From contig NZ_LMUQ01000025.1 in the NCBI RefSeq assembly GCF_009765865.1, positions 62,001-126,000 of the forward strand: a stretch of 64,000 nt of DNA, written 5' to 3'. The notes under the pieces are model-generated. The model did not search any database. It had not been told where the DNA came from and was given only the letters and a program-made list of their open reading frames with translations. The translations under genes and the position numbers were made by a program. The DNA is from Acidisoma sp. L85 (GTDB lineage: Bacteria > Pseudomonadota > Alphaproteobacteria > Acetobacterales > Acetobacteraceae). Positions 43,421 through 51,856 of this stretch are shown here, piece after piece (the stretch's first letter is position 1; the number at the start of each line of letters is the position of its first letter).

Positions 43421-44257
43421 ATGACACTCATCGCGATGCCATCGAGAGCCGGTTCCGTCGCGCCGATCGGCGCCCAGCTTCGGAACTGGCGGCTGCGGCG
43501 CCGGCTGAGCCAGCTCGATCTCGCCTTGGACGCGGGCATCTCCCAGCGCCACCTGAGCTTCGTCGAGAGTGGCCGCGCCGCGCCAAGCCGCGACATGGTG
43601 CTCCATCTCGCCGAGCAACTCGAAGTGCCTCTTCGCGAGCGCAACATGCTGCTACTTGCCGCCGGTTTCGCGCCTCGCTTCTCGGATCGACCGCTGGACG
43701 ACCCGGCGCTAGCCGCCGCGCGGGGTGTGGTGGAGGCGATCCTGCGCGCTCATGTGCCGCACCCTGCCCTGGCCGTTGACCGGCACTGGACAATGGTGGC
43801 GGCAAATGAAGCGGTGGCGCCTTTGCTGGCTGGCGTGCGCGACGCGGCGCTTTTGCGCGCGCCCGTCAACGTGCTTCGTTTGAGCCTTCATCCTGGCGGC
43901 CTCGCCCGTGCCATCGCAAATCTTCAACAGTGGCGTGCTCATGTGCTGGGGCGCCTAAGACGACAGGTGATCGCGAGCGCTGATCCGATTCTGGCCGCTC
44001 TGCTCACCGAGTTGTCGGATCTTGCTCCGGACGGGAGGGATCGAACCGTGGTCGAGCCATTCAAGGACGAAATCGCGATACCTTTGGAACTTGATACAGC
44101 GCAGGGCCGGTTGTCGCTCATCTCGACGACAACGGTGTTCGGAACACCGACTGAGGTAACATTGTCCGAACTGGCGATCGAAGCCTTTTATCCGGCGGAT
44201 GGCGCAACAGTGGAGCGACTTCAGCGCCTGAATCAGCCTCAACCCGGCGCGCGCTAA
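43421..44257 (+). CDS. XRE family regulator with MmyB-like ligand domain
   Basis: 278 residues. Helix-turn-helix: IGAQLRNWRLRRRLSQLDLA, LDAGISQRHLSFVESGRAAP, SRDMVLHLAEQLEVPLRERN. The second part (RHWTMVAANEAVAPLLAGV) resembles the MmyB-like PAS-related sensor region found in this regulator type. The usual target is the adjacent NTF2-like gene, here 130 bases downstream on the same strand. Effector not known. Confidence 0.87.
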   Translation: MTLIAMPSRAGSVAPIGAQLRNWRLRRRLSQLDLALDAGISQRHLSFVESGRAAPSRDMVLHLAEQLEVPLRERNMLLLAAGFAPRFSDRPLDDPALAAARGVVEAILRAHVPHPALAVDRHWTMVAANEAVAPLLAGVRDAALLRAPVNVLRLSLHPGGLARAIANLQQWRAHVLGRLRRQVIASADPILAALLTELSDLAPDGRDRTVVEPFKDEIAIPLELDTAQGRLSLISTTTVFGTPTEVTLSELAIEAFYPADGATVERLQRLNQPQPGAR

Positions 44258-44387
44258 AAAACGCTTCGAGCGCGAACGACTTTATCGCAAAACGATATTC
44301 TACGACCAGCGAGGTAATCGACGCGCCGCATCTCCGTGGCGATCATCCTGCCGCCGGACTTTCCCGGTTCATCAAAGGATTTTCTCT

Positions 44388-44750
44388 ATGACCGACGCAG
44401 CGACCATCGCGAATCGTTACATTGAAACCTGGAATGAAGCGGACACCATACGGCGACACACGCTCATCGCTAATGGATGGGCCGAGAACGCCAACTACAT
44501 AGACCCGCTCATGCGTGGCGAAGGCCGCGAAGAAATTTCGGGCCTGATCTCCGCCGTGCAGGAGCGTTTCCCCGGTCACGCTTTTACCTTGATCGGACAA
44601 CCTGACGGACATGCTGACCGAATTCGCTTTTCATGGCGGCTTGGGGCACAGAACGGACCCTGCATCGCACAGGGAACCGACTTCGCGGTGGTGGATGAGC
44701 AGGGACGTCTGCTGAGCGTCACGGGCTTCCTCGATCAGGTCGCGGCCTAG
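44388..44750 (+). CDS. NTF2-like/SnoaL-type protein
   Basis: 120 residues: MTDAATIANRYIETWNEADT, NGWAENANYIDPLMRGEGRE, DRIRFSWRLGAQNGPCIAQG, TDFAVVDEQGRLLSVTGFLD. The cone-shaped NTF2-like fold is well supported (W near start, YxDP, GTDF...D.G.L). Members bind or isomerise small hydrophobic molecules. Paired with the XRE regulator, a frequent arrangement in proteobacteria. Ribosome site AAAGGA at about 12 bases. Confidence 0.82.
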   Translation: MTDAATIANRYIETWNEADTIRRHTLIANGWAENANYIDPLMRGEGREEISGLISAVQERFPGHAFTLIGQPDGHADRIRFSWRLGAQNGPCIAQGTDFAVVDEQGRLLSVTGFLDQVAA

Positions 44751-44845
44751 CAGCGCCCTTCCAGCCGGGCGGGCTGCATTGCCTGCTCGGCTCCATCGCC
44801 GCCCCGACCTTCTCCATCGAAGGCGGAAGGAGTAAGATAGCGGCG

Positions 44846-45013
44846 ATGGTTCGCGCTTCGCTTCTTCTCGGCCTTCTTGCCTTGTCCGGTTGCGGTCTGT
44901 TTGCCGCGCCGTGCCGTGTAACCTCCGCCGCGCTCGATGTCGTGCCGGTCGTCGGCCACGCGGCGGCAACACCTACCAATGGTTGTGCCGCCGCCATCGA
45001 TCCCGGCGGATAA
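44846..45013 (+). CDS. Small lipoprotein, DUF6726-like
   Basis: 55 residues, read directly from the sequence: MVRASLLLGLLALSGCGLFA, APCRVTSAALDVVPVVGHAA, ATPTNGCAAAIDPGG. A lipobox LSGC places the lipidated Cys at residue 16; two further Cys (23 and 47) could form a disulfide. The run APCR.TSA.LxxVPVVGHxAAxPT..CAA.ID is the signature of a small alphaproteobacterial lipoprotein family I know as DUF6726. AAGGAG upstream supports the start. Function unknown. Confidence 0.72.
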   Translation: MVRASLLLGLLALSGCGLFAAPCRVTSAALDVVPVVGHAAATPTNGCAAAIDPGG

Positions 45014-45049
45014 TCAACAGTGACGAGTCACAAGATATTGAGGTGATTG

Positions 45050-45075
45050 TGTATCGATACAGGTGTCTCGATACA
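45050..45075. promoter_or_regulatory. Tandem TGTATCGATACA-type operator
   Basis: TGTATCGATACA (45050-45061) is a perfect 12-bp palindrome; TGTCTCGATACA (45064-45075) is a near copy, 14 bases apart. Together they also make an 11-bp inverted repeat (45047-45057 with 45068-45078). Two like palindromes side by side are typical of a TetR-family operator. It lies 79 bases upstream of the membrane-protein gene at 45154. The regulator is not identified. Confidence 0.55.
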
Positions 45076-45153
45076 CAAATTGGTTGATATTTGACGCTTC
45101 CCTCCGTCAAAGAGCCGCCTGAAACGGAATTCTACAGGGTTTAGATAGTTACC

Positions 45154-45906
45154 ATGATAGTGACGGCCGTGGCCGTCGAGGAGGTGCGAGTGCCGTCTGC
45201 CGGAGAACGACCAGTTGCCAAAGTCATTGAGGTCGCAGCCGAAAGGCTTGCGACAACAGAGGCTGGTGGCCTGAAATCCGCAGCGAGCCAAGTTTCGCCG
45301 AGCCACAACGCTGTAATCCTCTGGACGGGTCTCACCGCCACCGATGAGAAGAATGCCGGCTGGCTGAAGGATATTTTCTCGCATGCCGGCTACGACGCTC
45401 CGGGCTCCGCCGAGGCGCCGCCACCGCCCGTCCGGGAGCAGCCCAGGGAGCGCCCGCAAACGCTGGAACAGGCGAGACGGAATGCCGCCCAGCGGCGAGT
45501 TGCCCTGACGCGAGTTTATATGGGAGCGATCGCTTGCGGTCTGTTCTTGTCGGTTGCCGCCGCGGCCGGCGTCGCTTGGCCTAGTCTCCAGTCGGCCTTG
45601 AGCACTCACAAGCCCGCGCTGGCCGCGACCGCCATCAGCCTCCCGACCAAGCATGTCAGCGCCCTCACCCATCACGTCTCCGTGAACCCTGGTCCAAATC
45701 CGGGCGTGGTGCAGCCCGTTCCGGATAGTGACAGCGGATCGAGCCCCTCGGTTTACCCGACACAACCTGTGGAGAAGCCTCCGAAGGCGCTGCTCGACTG
45801 GGCGAAGGGCTGGGATCGAGGCAACGCGTCCGCCCAAGCGCCGTCGGTGCCAGCTCGTCCGACAACTTCAGCGAACCCCTCGACACCGCCCGGAGGTTCC
45901 TCCTAA
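45154..45906 (+). CDS. Hypothetical single-pass membrane protein
   Basis: 250 residues. N part (residues 1-110) acidic/basic and probably cytoplasmic, with a Pro-rich end (PPPPVREQPRERPQ). One membrane helix about 121-142 (YMGAIACGLFLSVAAAAGVA). C part is low-complexity Pro/Ser/Thr (NPGPNPGVVQPVPDSDSGSS), probably periplasmic. A 269-residue antisense frame overlaps it, but this frame has the membrane helix, charge asymmetry and an operator-like promoter. No family recognised; ends 32 bases before the converging urtE. Confidence 0.55.
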   Translation: MIVTAVAVEEVRVPSAGERPVAKVIEVAAERLATTEAGGLKSAASQVSPSHNAVILWTGLTATDEKNAGWLKDIFSHAGYDAPGSAEAPPPPVREQPRERPQTLEQARRNAAQRRVALTRVYMGAIACGLFLSVAAAAGVAWPSLQSALSTHKPALAATAISLPTKHVSALTHHVSVNPGPNPGVVQPVPDSDSGSSPSVYPTQPVEKPPKALLDWAKGWDRGNASAQAPSVPARPTTSANPSTPPGGSS

Positions 45907-45919
45907 AGGCTCGCCCGGC

Positions 45920-45940
45920 GAGCGACCCGCCCGGTCGCTC
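45920..45940. terminator. Bidirectional hairpin at the end of urtE
   Basis: GAGCGACC-CGCCC-GGTCGCTC: a perfect 8-bp stem with 5-base loop, entering the urtE stop codon on the minus strand and following the membrane-protein gene on the plus strand. A neighbouring stem GCTCGC-CCG-GCGAGC (45909-45923) overlaps it and would be an alternative fold. No T run. Confidence 0.5.
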
Positions 45941-46634
45941 AGACCGACAGGTGCCGGCGGACATCTTCCTTGTCCAAGTCATCGCGGGCGCCAGCGACCA
46001 CAACCACACCCCGATCCATCACGGCGAGCGTCTGCGCGAGTTCGTGCGCGAAGTCGTAATATTGCTCGACCAGCAGGATCGCCATGTCGCCGCGTCCCCG
46101 CAGCAACTCGATCACCCGGCCGATGTCTTTGATGATGCTGGGCTGAATGCCTTCCGTCGGCTCGTCCAGCACCAGCAGGCGAGGCCCCATGACCAGGGCG
46201 CGTCCGATCGCGAGTTGCTGCTGCTGGCCGCCTGACAGGTCGCCGCCCCGTCGTTTCAGCATGGTCTTGAGGATGGGGAAGAGGTCGAAGATCTCATCGG
46301 GCACACGGCGCTTGCCGCGTGGGAGCACCGCGAAGCCGGTCTCCAGGTTTTCCTGGACCGTCAGGAGCGGAAAAATGTCGCGGCCCTGCGGCACCCAGGC
46401 AATGCCGCGCTTCGCGCGCTCGTACGCGGGAAGCTTGGAGATCTCCTTGCCCTCCCAGCGGATCGCTCCGTTGCTGATGGGATGCGCGCCGACAATCGCG
46501 CGGAGCAGGCTGGTTTTACCCACACCGTTACGGCCGAGGATGGCGGTGACGGACCCCGCCACCGCCTTCACCGATACGCCGCGCAAAGCGACGGCCGCGC
46601 CGTAATGCAGGCTGATGCCTTCGACTTCGAGCAT
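45939..46634 (-). CDS. urtE: Urea ABC transporter ATP-binding subunit UrtE
   Basis: 231 residues, LivF-like. Walker A GRNGVGKTS, signature LSGGQQQQLAIGRALV, Walker B LLVLDEPTEGIQPSI. The EGIQPSIIKDIG run is characteristic of UrtE versus LivF. Energises urea uptake with UrtD. Last gene of urtABCDE, 11 bases after urtD. Confidence 0.93.
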   Translation of the reverse strand: MLEVEGISLHYGAAVALRGVSVKAVAGSVTAILGRNGVGKTSLLRAIVGAHPISNGAIRWEGKEISKLPAYERAKRGIAWVPQGRDIFPLLTVQENLETGFAVLPRGKRRVPDEIFDLFPILKTMLKRRGGDLSGGQQQQLAIGRALVMGPRLLVLDEPTEGIQPSIIKDIGRVIELLRGRGDMAILLVEQYYDFAHELAQTLAVMDRGVVVVAGARDDLDKEDVRRHLSV

Positions 46635-46645
46635 CGCTGCGCTCC

Positions 46646-47407
46646 TTAACGGCCGAGATAGACGTCGATGACGCGCGGATCGGCGCTGACGTGATCGAGC
46701 GTGCCCTCCGAGAGCACGCTTCCCTCATGCAGCACCGTGACCTTGACGCCGAGCGCGCGAACGAAGGCCATGTCATGCTCCACCACCACGACGCTGCGCG
46801 TGCGGTTGATGTCGCGCAGCAGATGTGCCGTTTGCTCGGTCTCGGAATCGGTCATGCCAGCGACGGGCTCATCGACCAGCAGAAGCTGCGGATCCTGGGC
46901 GAGCAGCATGCCGATTTCCAGCCATTGCTTCTGGCCGTGCGAGAGATTGGCTGCGAGCCTGTTGCGATGCGACGTGAGCCTGATGGTTTCAAGCAGCGCC
47001 TCGACCTTCTCGGTTTCGGCTGCTGTGCGACGCGCACGAAGCGTGAAGCGGGCGCGACGGTCGCCGGCGAGCGCCAGCAGCAGATTGTCCCAGACGGTGT
47101 GGCTTTCGAAGACAGTCGGTTTCTGGAACTTGCGGCCGATACCCAGCGAGGCGATCGCCGGCTCGTCCATACGGGTGAGGTCTGTCGAGGCGCCGAATAC
47201 AACACGGCCGGCATCCGGCCGGGTCTTGCCCGTGATGATGTCCATCATGGTGCTTTTACCCGCACCATTCGGGCCGATCACCGCGCGCATCTCGCCACGG
47301 TCTAGCGTGATGGAGAGGTTGTTAATCGCACGGAATCCATCGAAGGTCTTGTTGACGCCACTGAGGTAGAGAATCGTGTCGGAGGTTGGCCCGATCGGCT
47401 GGTTCAT
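46646..47407 (-). CDS. urtD: Urea ABC transporter ATP-binding subunit UrtD
   Basis: 253 residues, LivG-like. Walker A GPNGAGKST, then MMDIITGKTRPDAGRVVFG and GIGRKFQKPTVFESHTVWDN (the UrtD Q-loop region), signature LSHGQKQWLEIGMLLAQDP, Walker B LLLVDEPVAGMT. The LSHGQKQWLEI signature is the UrtD form. Its ATG overlaps the TGA of urtC (ATGA). Confidence 0.94.
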   Translation of the reverse strand: MNQPIGPTSDTILYLSGVNKTFDGFRAINNLSITLDRGEMRAVIGPNGAGKSTMMDIITGKTRPDAGRVVFGASTDLTRMDEPAIASLGIGRKFQKPTVFESHTVWDNLLLALAGDRRARFTLRARRTAAETEKVEALLETIRLTSHRNRLAANLSHGQKQWLEIGMLLAQDPQLLLVDEPVAGMTDSETEQTAHLLRDINRTRSVVVVEHDMAFVRALGVKVTVLHEGSVLSEGTLDHVSADPRVIDVYLGR

Positions 47408-48570
47408 GCGGGCTTCTCCATTTCGGCGCCGCTCTCACGCAAATCGGCCTGCACACTGTCGATGGCCGCTATGCCCTGCGGCTCGTCCGAGGTCGGCAAA
47501 ATAGCGTCCCGCGCATTCTTGCGGCGCAGGCTGCCGACGATTCCGCGCGGCAGGAAGATCGTGACCAGGATGAACAAACCGCCCAGCGCATAGAGCCAAG
47601 CGCCGGGCAGTGCGCCCGTCAGGATCGTCTTGCCAAGGTTGACCAGCACCGCGCCTAAGATCGCGCCGGACAAGGTACCCCGACCGCCCACAGCAACCCA
47701 GATTACCGCCTCGATGGAATTGGCGGGCGCGAATTCGCTCGGGTTGATGATGCCGACCTGCGGGACATAAAGCGCCCCTCCGATACCTGCGAGCATCGCC
47801 GAAAGGGTCCAGACGACGAGCTTGTAGTATTCGGGCCGATAGCCGAGGAACCGCGTGCGGCTTTCGGCATCTCGCATCGCCACCATCACTTTGCCGAAGC
47901 GGCTGCCGGTGAGCCAACGCGCGCCGATATAGGCGAGCGCCGTGCAGATCGCGGAGATAACCATCAGCGCGGTGCCGGTGCTGCTGCGGCCGATCGGCGC
48001 GCCGAGGATGTCCTTGAAGTCGGTCATCCCGTTATTGCCGCCGAAACCCATGTCGTTGCGGAAGAAGGCGAGCAGCAGCGCGTAGGTCAGCGCTTGAGTG
48101 ATGATCGAGAGATAGACACCGCCGACGCGGCTGCGGAAAGCAAAGAAGCCGAAGATGGCGGCCAGAACGCCAGGAACGATGAGCGCCATGACGATCGCGA
48201 AGGGAAAATGCGCGAAGCCGTGCCAATACCAGGGCAGGTTCTTCCAGCCGAGAAAGATCATGAAATCCGGCAGCTGTGCATTCGCATACACACCGCGTGC
48301 GCCGATCTCCCGCGTGAGATACATGCCCATCGCGTAACCGCCGAGGGCGAAGAAAGCGGCATGGCCCAGTGTCAGGATGCCGGCAAAGCCCCAGACAAGA
48401 TCAACGGCGAGGGCCAGCATCGCGTAGCACAGGTATTTCCCGGCAAGCCCAACGACAAAATCCGAGACATGCAGGGCGCTGGTTGCCGGCGTCCCAAGGT
48501 TCAGGATCGCGAGTATCGCCGCGACGACAATGATGATGACGGGCGTTACGGTGAAAGAAAGGCGGGTCAT
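47404..48570 (-). CDS. urtC: Urea ABC transporter permease UrtC
   Basis: 388 residues, LivM-like with about ten helices. The UrtC-type stretches LAVDLVWGFAGILTLGHAAF, FFALGGYAMGMYLTREIG and GGNNGMTDFKDILG are present, with the EAA-like region MRDAESRTRFLGYRPEYYKL. Coupled to urtB (ATGA at 48570-48567) and to urtD. The extended tail after LPRGIVGSLRRKNARD is variable in the family. Confidence 0.94.
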   Translation of the reverse strand: MTRLSFTVTPVIIIVVAAILAILNLGTPATSALHVSDFVVGLAGKYLCYAMLALAVDLVWGFAGILTLGHAAFFALGGYAMGMYLTREIGARGVYANAQLPDFMIFLGWKNLPWYWHGFAHFPFAIVMALIVPGVLAAIFGFFAFRSRVGGVYLSIITQALTYALLLAFFRNDMGFGGNNGMTDFKDILGAPIGRSSTGTALMVISAICTALAYIGARWLTGSRFGKVMVAMRDAESRTRFLGYRPEYYKLVVWTLSAMLAGIGGALYVPQVGIINPSEFAPANSIEAVIWVAVGGRGTLSGAILGAVLVNLGKTILTGALPGAWLYALGGLFILVTIFLPRGIVGSLRRKNARDAILPTSDEPQGIAAIDSVQADLRESGAEMEKPA

Positions 48571-50207
48571 GCCTCCACCGCCCGTCCCTTGACCGGGAAC
48601 AAGCCACGCGGCCGGCGCTGGATGAACAGGATGATGAGCACGAGCACGACGATTTTACCGAGAACAGCGCCCGCCACCGGCTCCAGAGCCTTGTTGACGA
48701 TGCCGAGCACGAGCGCCGCGAGCGTCGTGCCCCACAGATTGCCGACACCGCCGAAGACCACCACCATGAAGCTGTCGATGATGTAGTTCTGACCGAGATT
48801 CGGCGACACATTGTCGATCTGGCTGAGCGCCACGCCAGCGATCCCGGCGATGCCCGAGCCGAGGCCGAAGGTCATCGCGTCGATCCATGGGGTGCGGATG
48901 CCCATGGAGGCCGCCATGCGACGGTTTTGCGTTACCGCCCGCATCCGCAAGCCCAGCGGCGTGTAGCGCATCACCGCCATCAAAGCCGCGAGTACGATAA
49001 TGGTGAAAACGATGATGGCGAGGCGGTTGAGCGTGATCGTGAGACCACCCAGCGCGAAATAGCCGCTCATCCAGTCCGGCGTGCCGACATTCTGGTTCTC
49101 GGCGCCGAAGATGCTGCGGATCGCCTGTTGCAGGATGAGGCTAAGTCCCCAGGTTGCCAGCAAGGTTTCCAGCGGTCGGCCATAGAGGAAGCGGATCATG
49201 CAGCGTTCGATCAGGATACCGATCGCACCGGCGACCAGAAAGGCGGCCGGGATCGCGACGATCAGGCTGCTGCCAAACATATCCGGAATATAGGCACGGA
49301 AGACCTGCTGCACGCTGAAGGTGACATAGGCGCCGATCATAACCATTTCGCCATGCGCCATGTTGATCACGCCCATCACGCCGAAGGTGATGGCGAGGCC
49401 AGCGGCGGCGAGTAGCAAGACGGAACCGAGGCTCAAGCCGTAATAGACTGTCTCCAGCCAGCTCCACAGACGCAGCGTGAAATCGATATGCGCAATGGCG
49501 GCGGCGGCGGCGGTTGCCACCGGTCCGTGCTCGCCCTGCAGAGATGAGAGCAGGTTGCGCGCTGGCATATCGTCGCGCGCGGCTACCGCGTGGATGGCGG
49601 CGAGCCGCTCGTCGCTGCTCGCGGATGGCGTCGAGAGGATATCGGCGGCTTCCGCTTGCAGGAGTGCCGCACGCGCGGCGGGGTTCTTCTCAATGGAAAG
49701 CGCATGCCGCACACCCGGTAGTGTGGCGGCGGCAGGGTTGGCGAAGATCGCGCTCGCGGCGGCCTTGCGGAGCGCCGGATCCGGGGAGGAAAGATCCAGA
49801 ACGCCAGTCGCCGTCTGGAGCGCATTCTTCACCATATCATTCGCGACGATGCGGCGAACCTGCATGAAAGGTGGGGCGTGAACCGGATCACCTGTCCGCG
49901 CGTTCAGCCATTTCCCGGTCTGCGGATCGTGGATGAAGAGAGCGTGGTCGGGACGGTCGTAGCGCCAAGTATAGAGTGCGTTGTTGCCGAGGGCGTCGAG
50001 AACCTGATGCGCGCGGGCATCGCCGGACAAGGCAACGGCCTGCACGGCCGAAACGATTGAGTCGAAGCTCTGCGAGGCTAGGCCGGCATAGGGATCGGCA
50101 GCCGTATCAGCGCGAGCCTTCGCCCCACCAAAGACAAGAAAAAGGGTAAGCGCCAGGGCACAGCAGAGAGAGGCGAAACCGCGCCGCGTGCCGCCCTTCC
50201 CCGCCAT
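48567..50207 (-). CDS. urtB: Urea ABC transporter permease UrtB
   Basis: 546 residues from ATG 50207: signal peptide (FASLCCALALTLFLVFGGAK), a periplasmic domain of about 220 residues seen in UrtB but not LivH (QSFDSIVSAVQAVALSGDAR...), then a LivH-like membrane part with GLAITFGVMGVINMAHGEMV and RMRAVTQNRRMAASMGIRTP. A start at 50300 is possible but its extra text is atypical. A hairpin containing the ribosome site lies just upstream (50211-50228). Confidence 0.93.
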   Translation of the reverse strand: MAGKGGTRRGFASLCCALALTLFLVFGGAKARADTAADPYAGLASQSFDSIVSAVQAVALSGDARAHQVLDALGNNALYTWRYDRPDHALFIHDPQTGKWLNARTGDPVHAPPFMQVRRIVANDMVKNALQTATGVLDLSSPDPALRKAAASAIFANPAAATLPGVRHALSIEKNPAARAALLQAEAADILSTPSASSDERLAAIHAVAARDDMPARNLLSSLQGEHGPVATAAAAAIAHIDFTLRLWSWLETVYYGLSLGSVLLLAAAGLAITFGVMGVINMAHGEMVMIGAYVTFSVQQVFRAYIPDMFGSSLIVAIPAAFLVAGAIGILIERCMIRFLYGRPLETLLATWGLSLILQQAIRSIFGAENQNVGTPDWMSGYFALGGLTITLNRLAIIVFTIIVLAALMAVMRYTPLGLRMRAVTQNRRMAASMGIRTPWIDAMTFGLGSGIAGIAGVALSQIDNVSPNLGQNYIIDSFMVVVFGGVGNLWGTTLAALVLGIVNKALEPVAGAVLGKIVVLVLIILFIQRRPRGLFPVKGRAVEA

Positions 50208-50210
50208 CAC

Positions 50211-50228
50211 CCTCGGCAAGTGCCGAGG
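50211..50228 (-). promoter_or_regulatory. Hairpin between urtA and urtB overlapping the urtB ribosome site
   Basis: Leftward, CCTCGGC-ACTT-GCCGAGG is a perfect 7-bp stem with a tetraloop, ending 3 bases before ATG 50207. Its right arm contributes GAGG, the probable ribosome site. It sits in the gap after the binding-protein gene, where ABC operons often place stem-loops that set the ratio of binding protein to permease. Confidence 0.45.
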
Positions 50229-50321
50229 ATGATGAGAGGGGCGCAATGACAGAACCGCGTCGGGAGACTTTCGATCGGACAGACATGCAGCGGGCGTCAT
50301 GCGCCTCTCCCCCCGTCCCGG

Positions 50322-51686
50322 TTAGGCCGGTTTAGCGCTGAGGCACTTGCCCTGAACCACGTCGTAATTTCCGCAGGACATTGGCGGCAGCCAGTCGCCG
50401 ATCAGGTCCTTGCTTTCCGGCAAATACGGCGACCAGGGCTGAGCGACGATGGTGCCGGGGGTCTGCCAAACCACATTGAACTGGCCGTCGCCCTGAATTT
50501 CACCGATGAGCACGGGCTTGGTGATGTGGTGGTTGGGCATCATCGTGGCGTAGTCGCCGGTCAGGTTCGGCACGGCGACACCGACCATCGCGTCGATCAC
50601 GGCGTCCACATCCGTGGTATTCGCCTTCTCGACCGCCTTCACCCACATGTTGAAGCCGATATAGGCGGCTTCCATGGGGTCATTGGTCACCCGCTTGTCG
50701 TTTTTGGCGAATTTCTTGAAGTCGCTGATGAACTGGGCATTCGCGGGCGCATCGACGCTCTCGAAGTAATTCCAGGCGGCGAGATGGCCGACCAGCGGCT
50801 TGGTGTCGATGCCGGCCAATTCCTGCTCGCCGACGCTGAAGGCCACGACCGGGATGTCGGTCGCCTTGATCCCCTGATTGCCGAGTTCCTTGTAGAAAGG
50901 AACATTGGCGTCGCCGTTGATGGTGGAGACCACGGCGGTTTTCTGGCCCGAGGAGCCGAAGCTCTTGATCTGGGAGACGATGCCCTGCCAGTCGGAATAG
51001 CCGAAGGGCGTGTAGTTGATCATGATGTCCGAGGCCGCGACGCCCTTGGACTTCAGATAGGCTTCCAGGATCTTGTTCGTGGTGCGGGGATAGACATAGT
51101 CGGTTCCGGCCAGAACCCACCGCTTTACGTGCTCGGTGTTCATCAGGTAGTCCACCGCGGGGATCGCCTGCTGGTTCGGCGCCGCACCGGTGTAGAAGAC
51201 ATTGCGGCTGCACTCCTGGCCCTCATACTGGACCGGGTAGAACAGGATGCCGTTCATCTGCTCGAAAACCGGCAGCACCGATTTGCGGGAGACGCTGGTC
51301 CAGCAACCGAAAGTGGCCGAGACCTTGTTGACGCTGAGGAGCTGCTTGGCCTTCTCGGCGAAAAGCGGCCAGTTGGAGGCGGGATCGACCACCACGGCCT
51401 CGAGCTGACGGCCAAGCACGCCGCCATTCGCGTTCTGCTGGGCAATCAGCATCAGCATGACTTCCTTGAGCGGAGTCTCGCTGATGGCCATGGTGCCGGA
51501 GAGTGAATGGAGGATACCGACCTTGATCGACCCGGAGGATTGCGCCCGTGCCCGGCTGCTGCCGAGAACGGTGGTGCCGAGAGTGACCGCGGCGGCCGCG
51601 GCCAACCCGAGCTTGCCGAGGTCGCGCCGTCCTGGGCCGGCGGGCGCCACGGATGTGTCTTCGTTTCTGACTGTCTCGTCCGTCAT
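50322..51686 (-). CDS. urtA: Urea ABC transporter substrate-binding protein UrtA
   Basis: 454 residues. Tat-like leader with twin Arg (GRRDLGKLGLAAAAAVTLGT), cleavage after ARA about residue 48. Mature text is UrtA-specific: SIKVGILHSLSGTMAISETP, LFYPVQYEGQECSRNVFYTG, RWVLAGTDYVYPRTTNKILE and VVWQTPGTIVAQPWSPYLPE. First gene of urtABCDE; 170 bases from the divergent kinase gene with a shared palindrome at 51770-51795. Binds urea in the periplasm. Confidence 0.95.
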   Translation of the reverse strand: MTDETVRNEDTSVAPAGPGRRDLGKLGLAAAAAVTLGTTVLGSSRARAQSSGSIKVGILHSLSGTMAISETPLKEVMLMLIAQQNANGGVLGRQLEAVVVDPASNWPLFAEKAKQLLSVNKVSATFGCWTSVSRKSVLPVFEQMNGILFYPVQYEGQECSRNVFYTGAAPNQQAIPAVDYLMNTEHVKRWVLAGTDYVYPRTTNKILEAYLKSKGVAASDIMINYTPFGYSDWQGIVSQIKSFGSSGQKTAVVSTINGDANVPFYKELGNQGIKATDIPVVAFSVGEQELAGIDTKPLVGHLAAWNYFESVDAPANAQFISDFKKFAKNDKRVTNDPMEAAYIGFNMWVKAVEKANTTDVDAVIDAMVGVAVPNLTGDYATMMPNHHITKPVLIGEIQGDGQFNVVWQTPGTIVAQPWSPYLPESKDLIGDWLPPMSCGNYDVVQGKCLSAKPA

Positions 51687-51769
51687 GGGCTCAGCTCCTA
51701 AAGGGGGACAGCTTCGTTGCGGGATCGTTCAGCTATACGGCTCCGAAACTGAGCAGCGCTTCGCCGTTG

Positions 51770-51795
51770 CGCCATACGCGAAACTGCGTATGGCG
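51770..51795. promoter_or_regulatory. 10-bp inverted repeat in the urtA / kinase divergent spacer
   Basis: CGCCATACGC (51770-51779) and GCGTATGGCG (51786-51795) are perfect inverted repeats around GAAACT. It lies 84 bases upstream of urtA and 62 upstream of the kinase. Size and spacing suit a dimeric LuxR/NarL-type response regulator, such as the one at 55237. I did not find a convincing sigma-54 site or NtrC box in this spacer. Confidence 0.55.
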
Positions 51796-51856
51796 GGTTT
51801 GCGCCGGCCTCCTCTCCTCTTGGCGGCAGCAACGTTGACGGGGAGAGGCTGAGCGG

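Noticed and set aside
45028-45837. 269-codon minus-strand frame opposite the hypothetical membrane protein
   Set aside because: Crosses the tandem palindrome and lacks features, while the plus-strand frame has a membrane helix and plausible domain layout.
51687-51856. Sigma-54 promoter or NtrC box for urt
   Set aside because: I looked for GG-N10-GC with TGGCAC...TTGC and for the NtrC dyad; near matches have wrong spacing.
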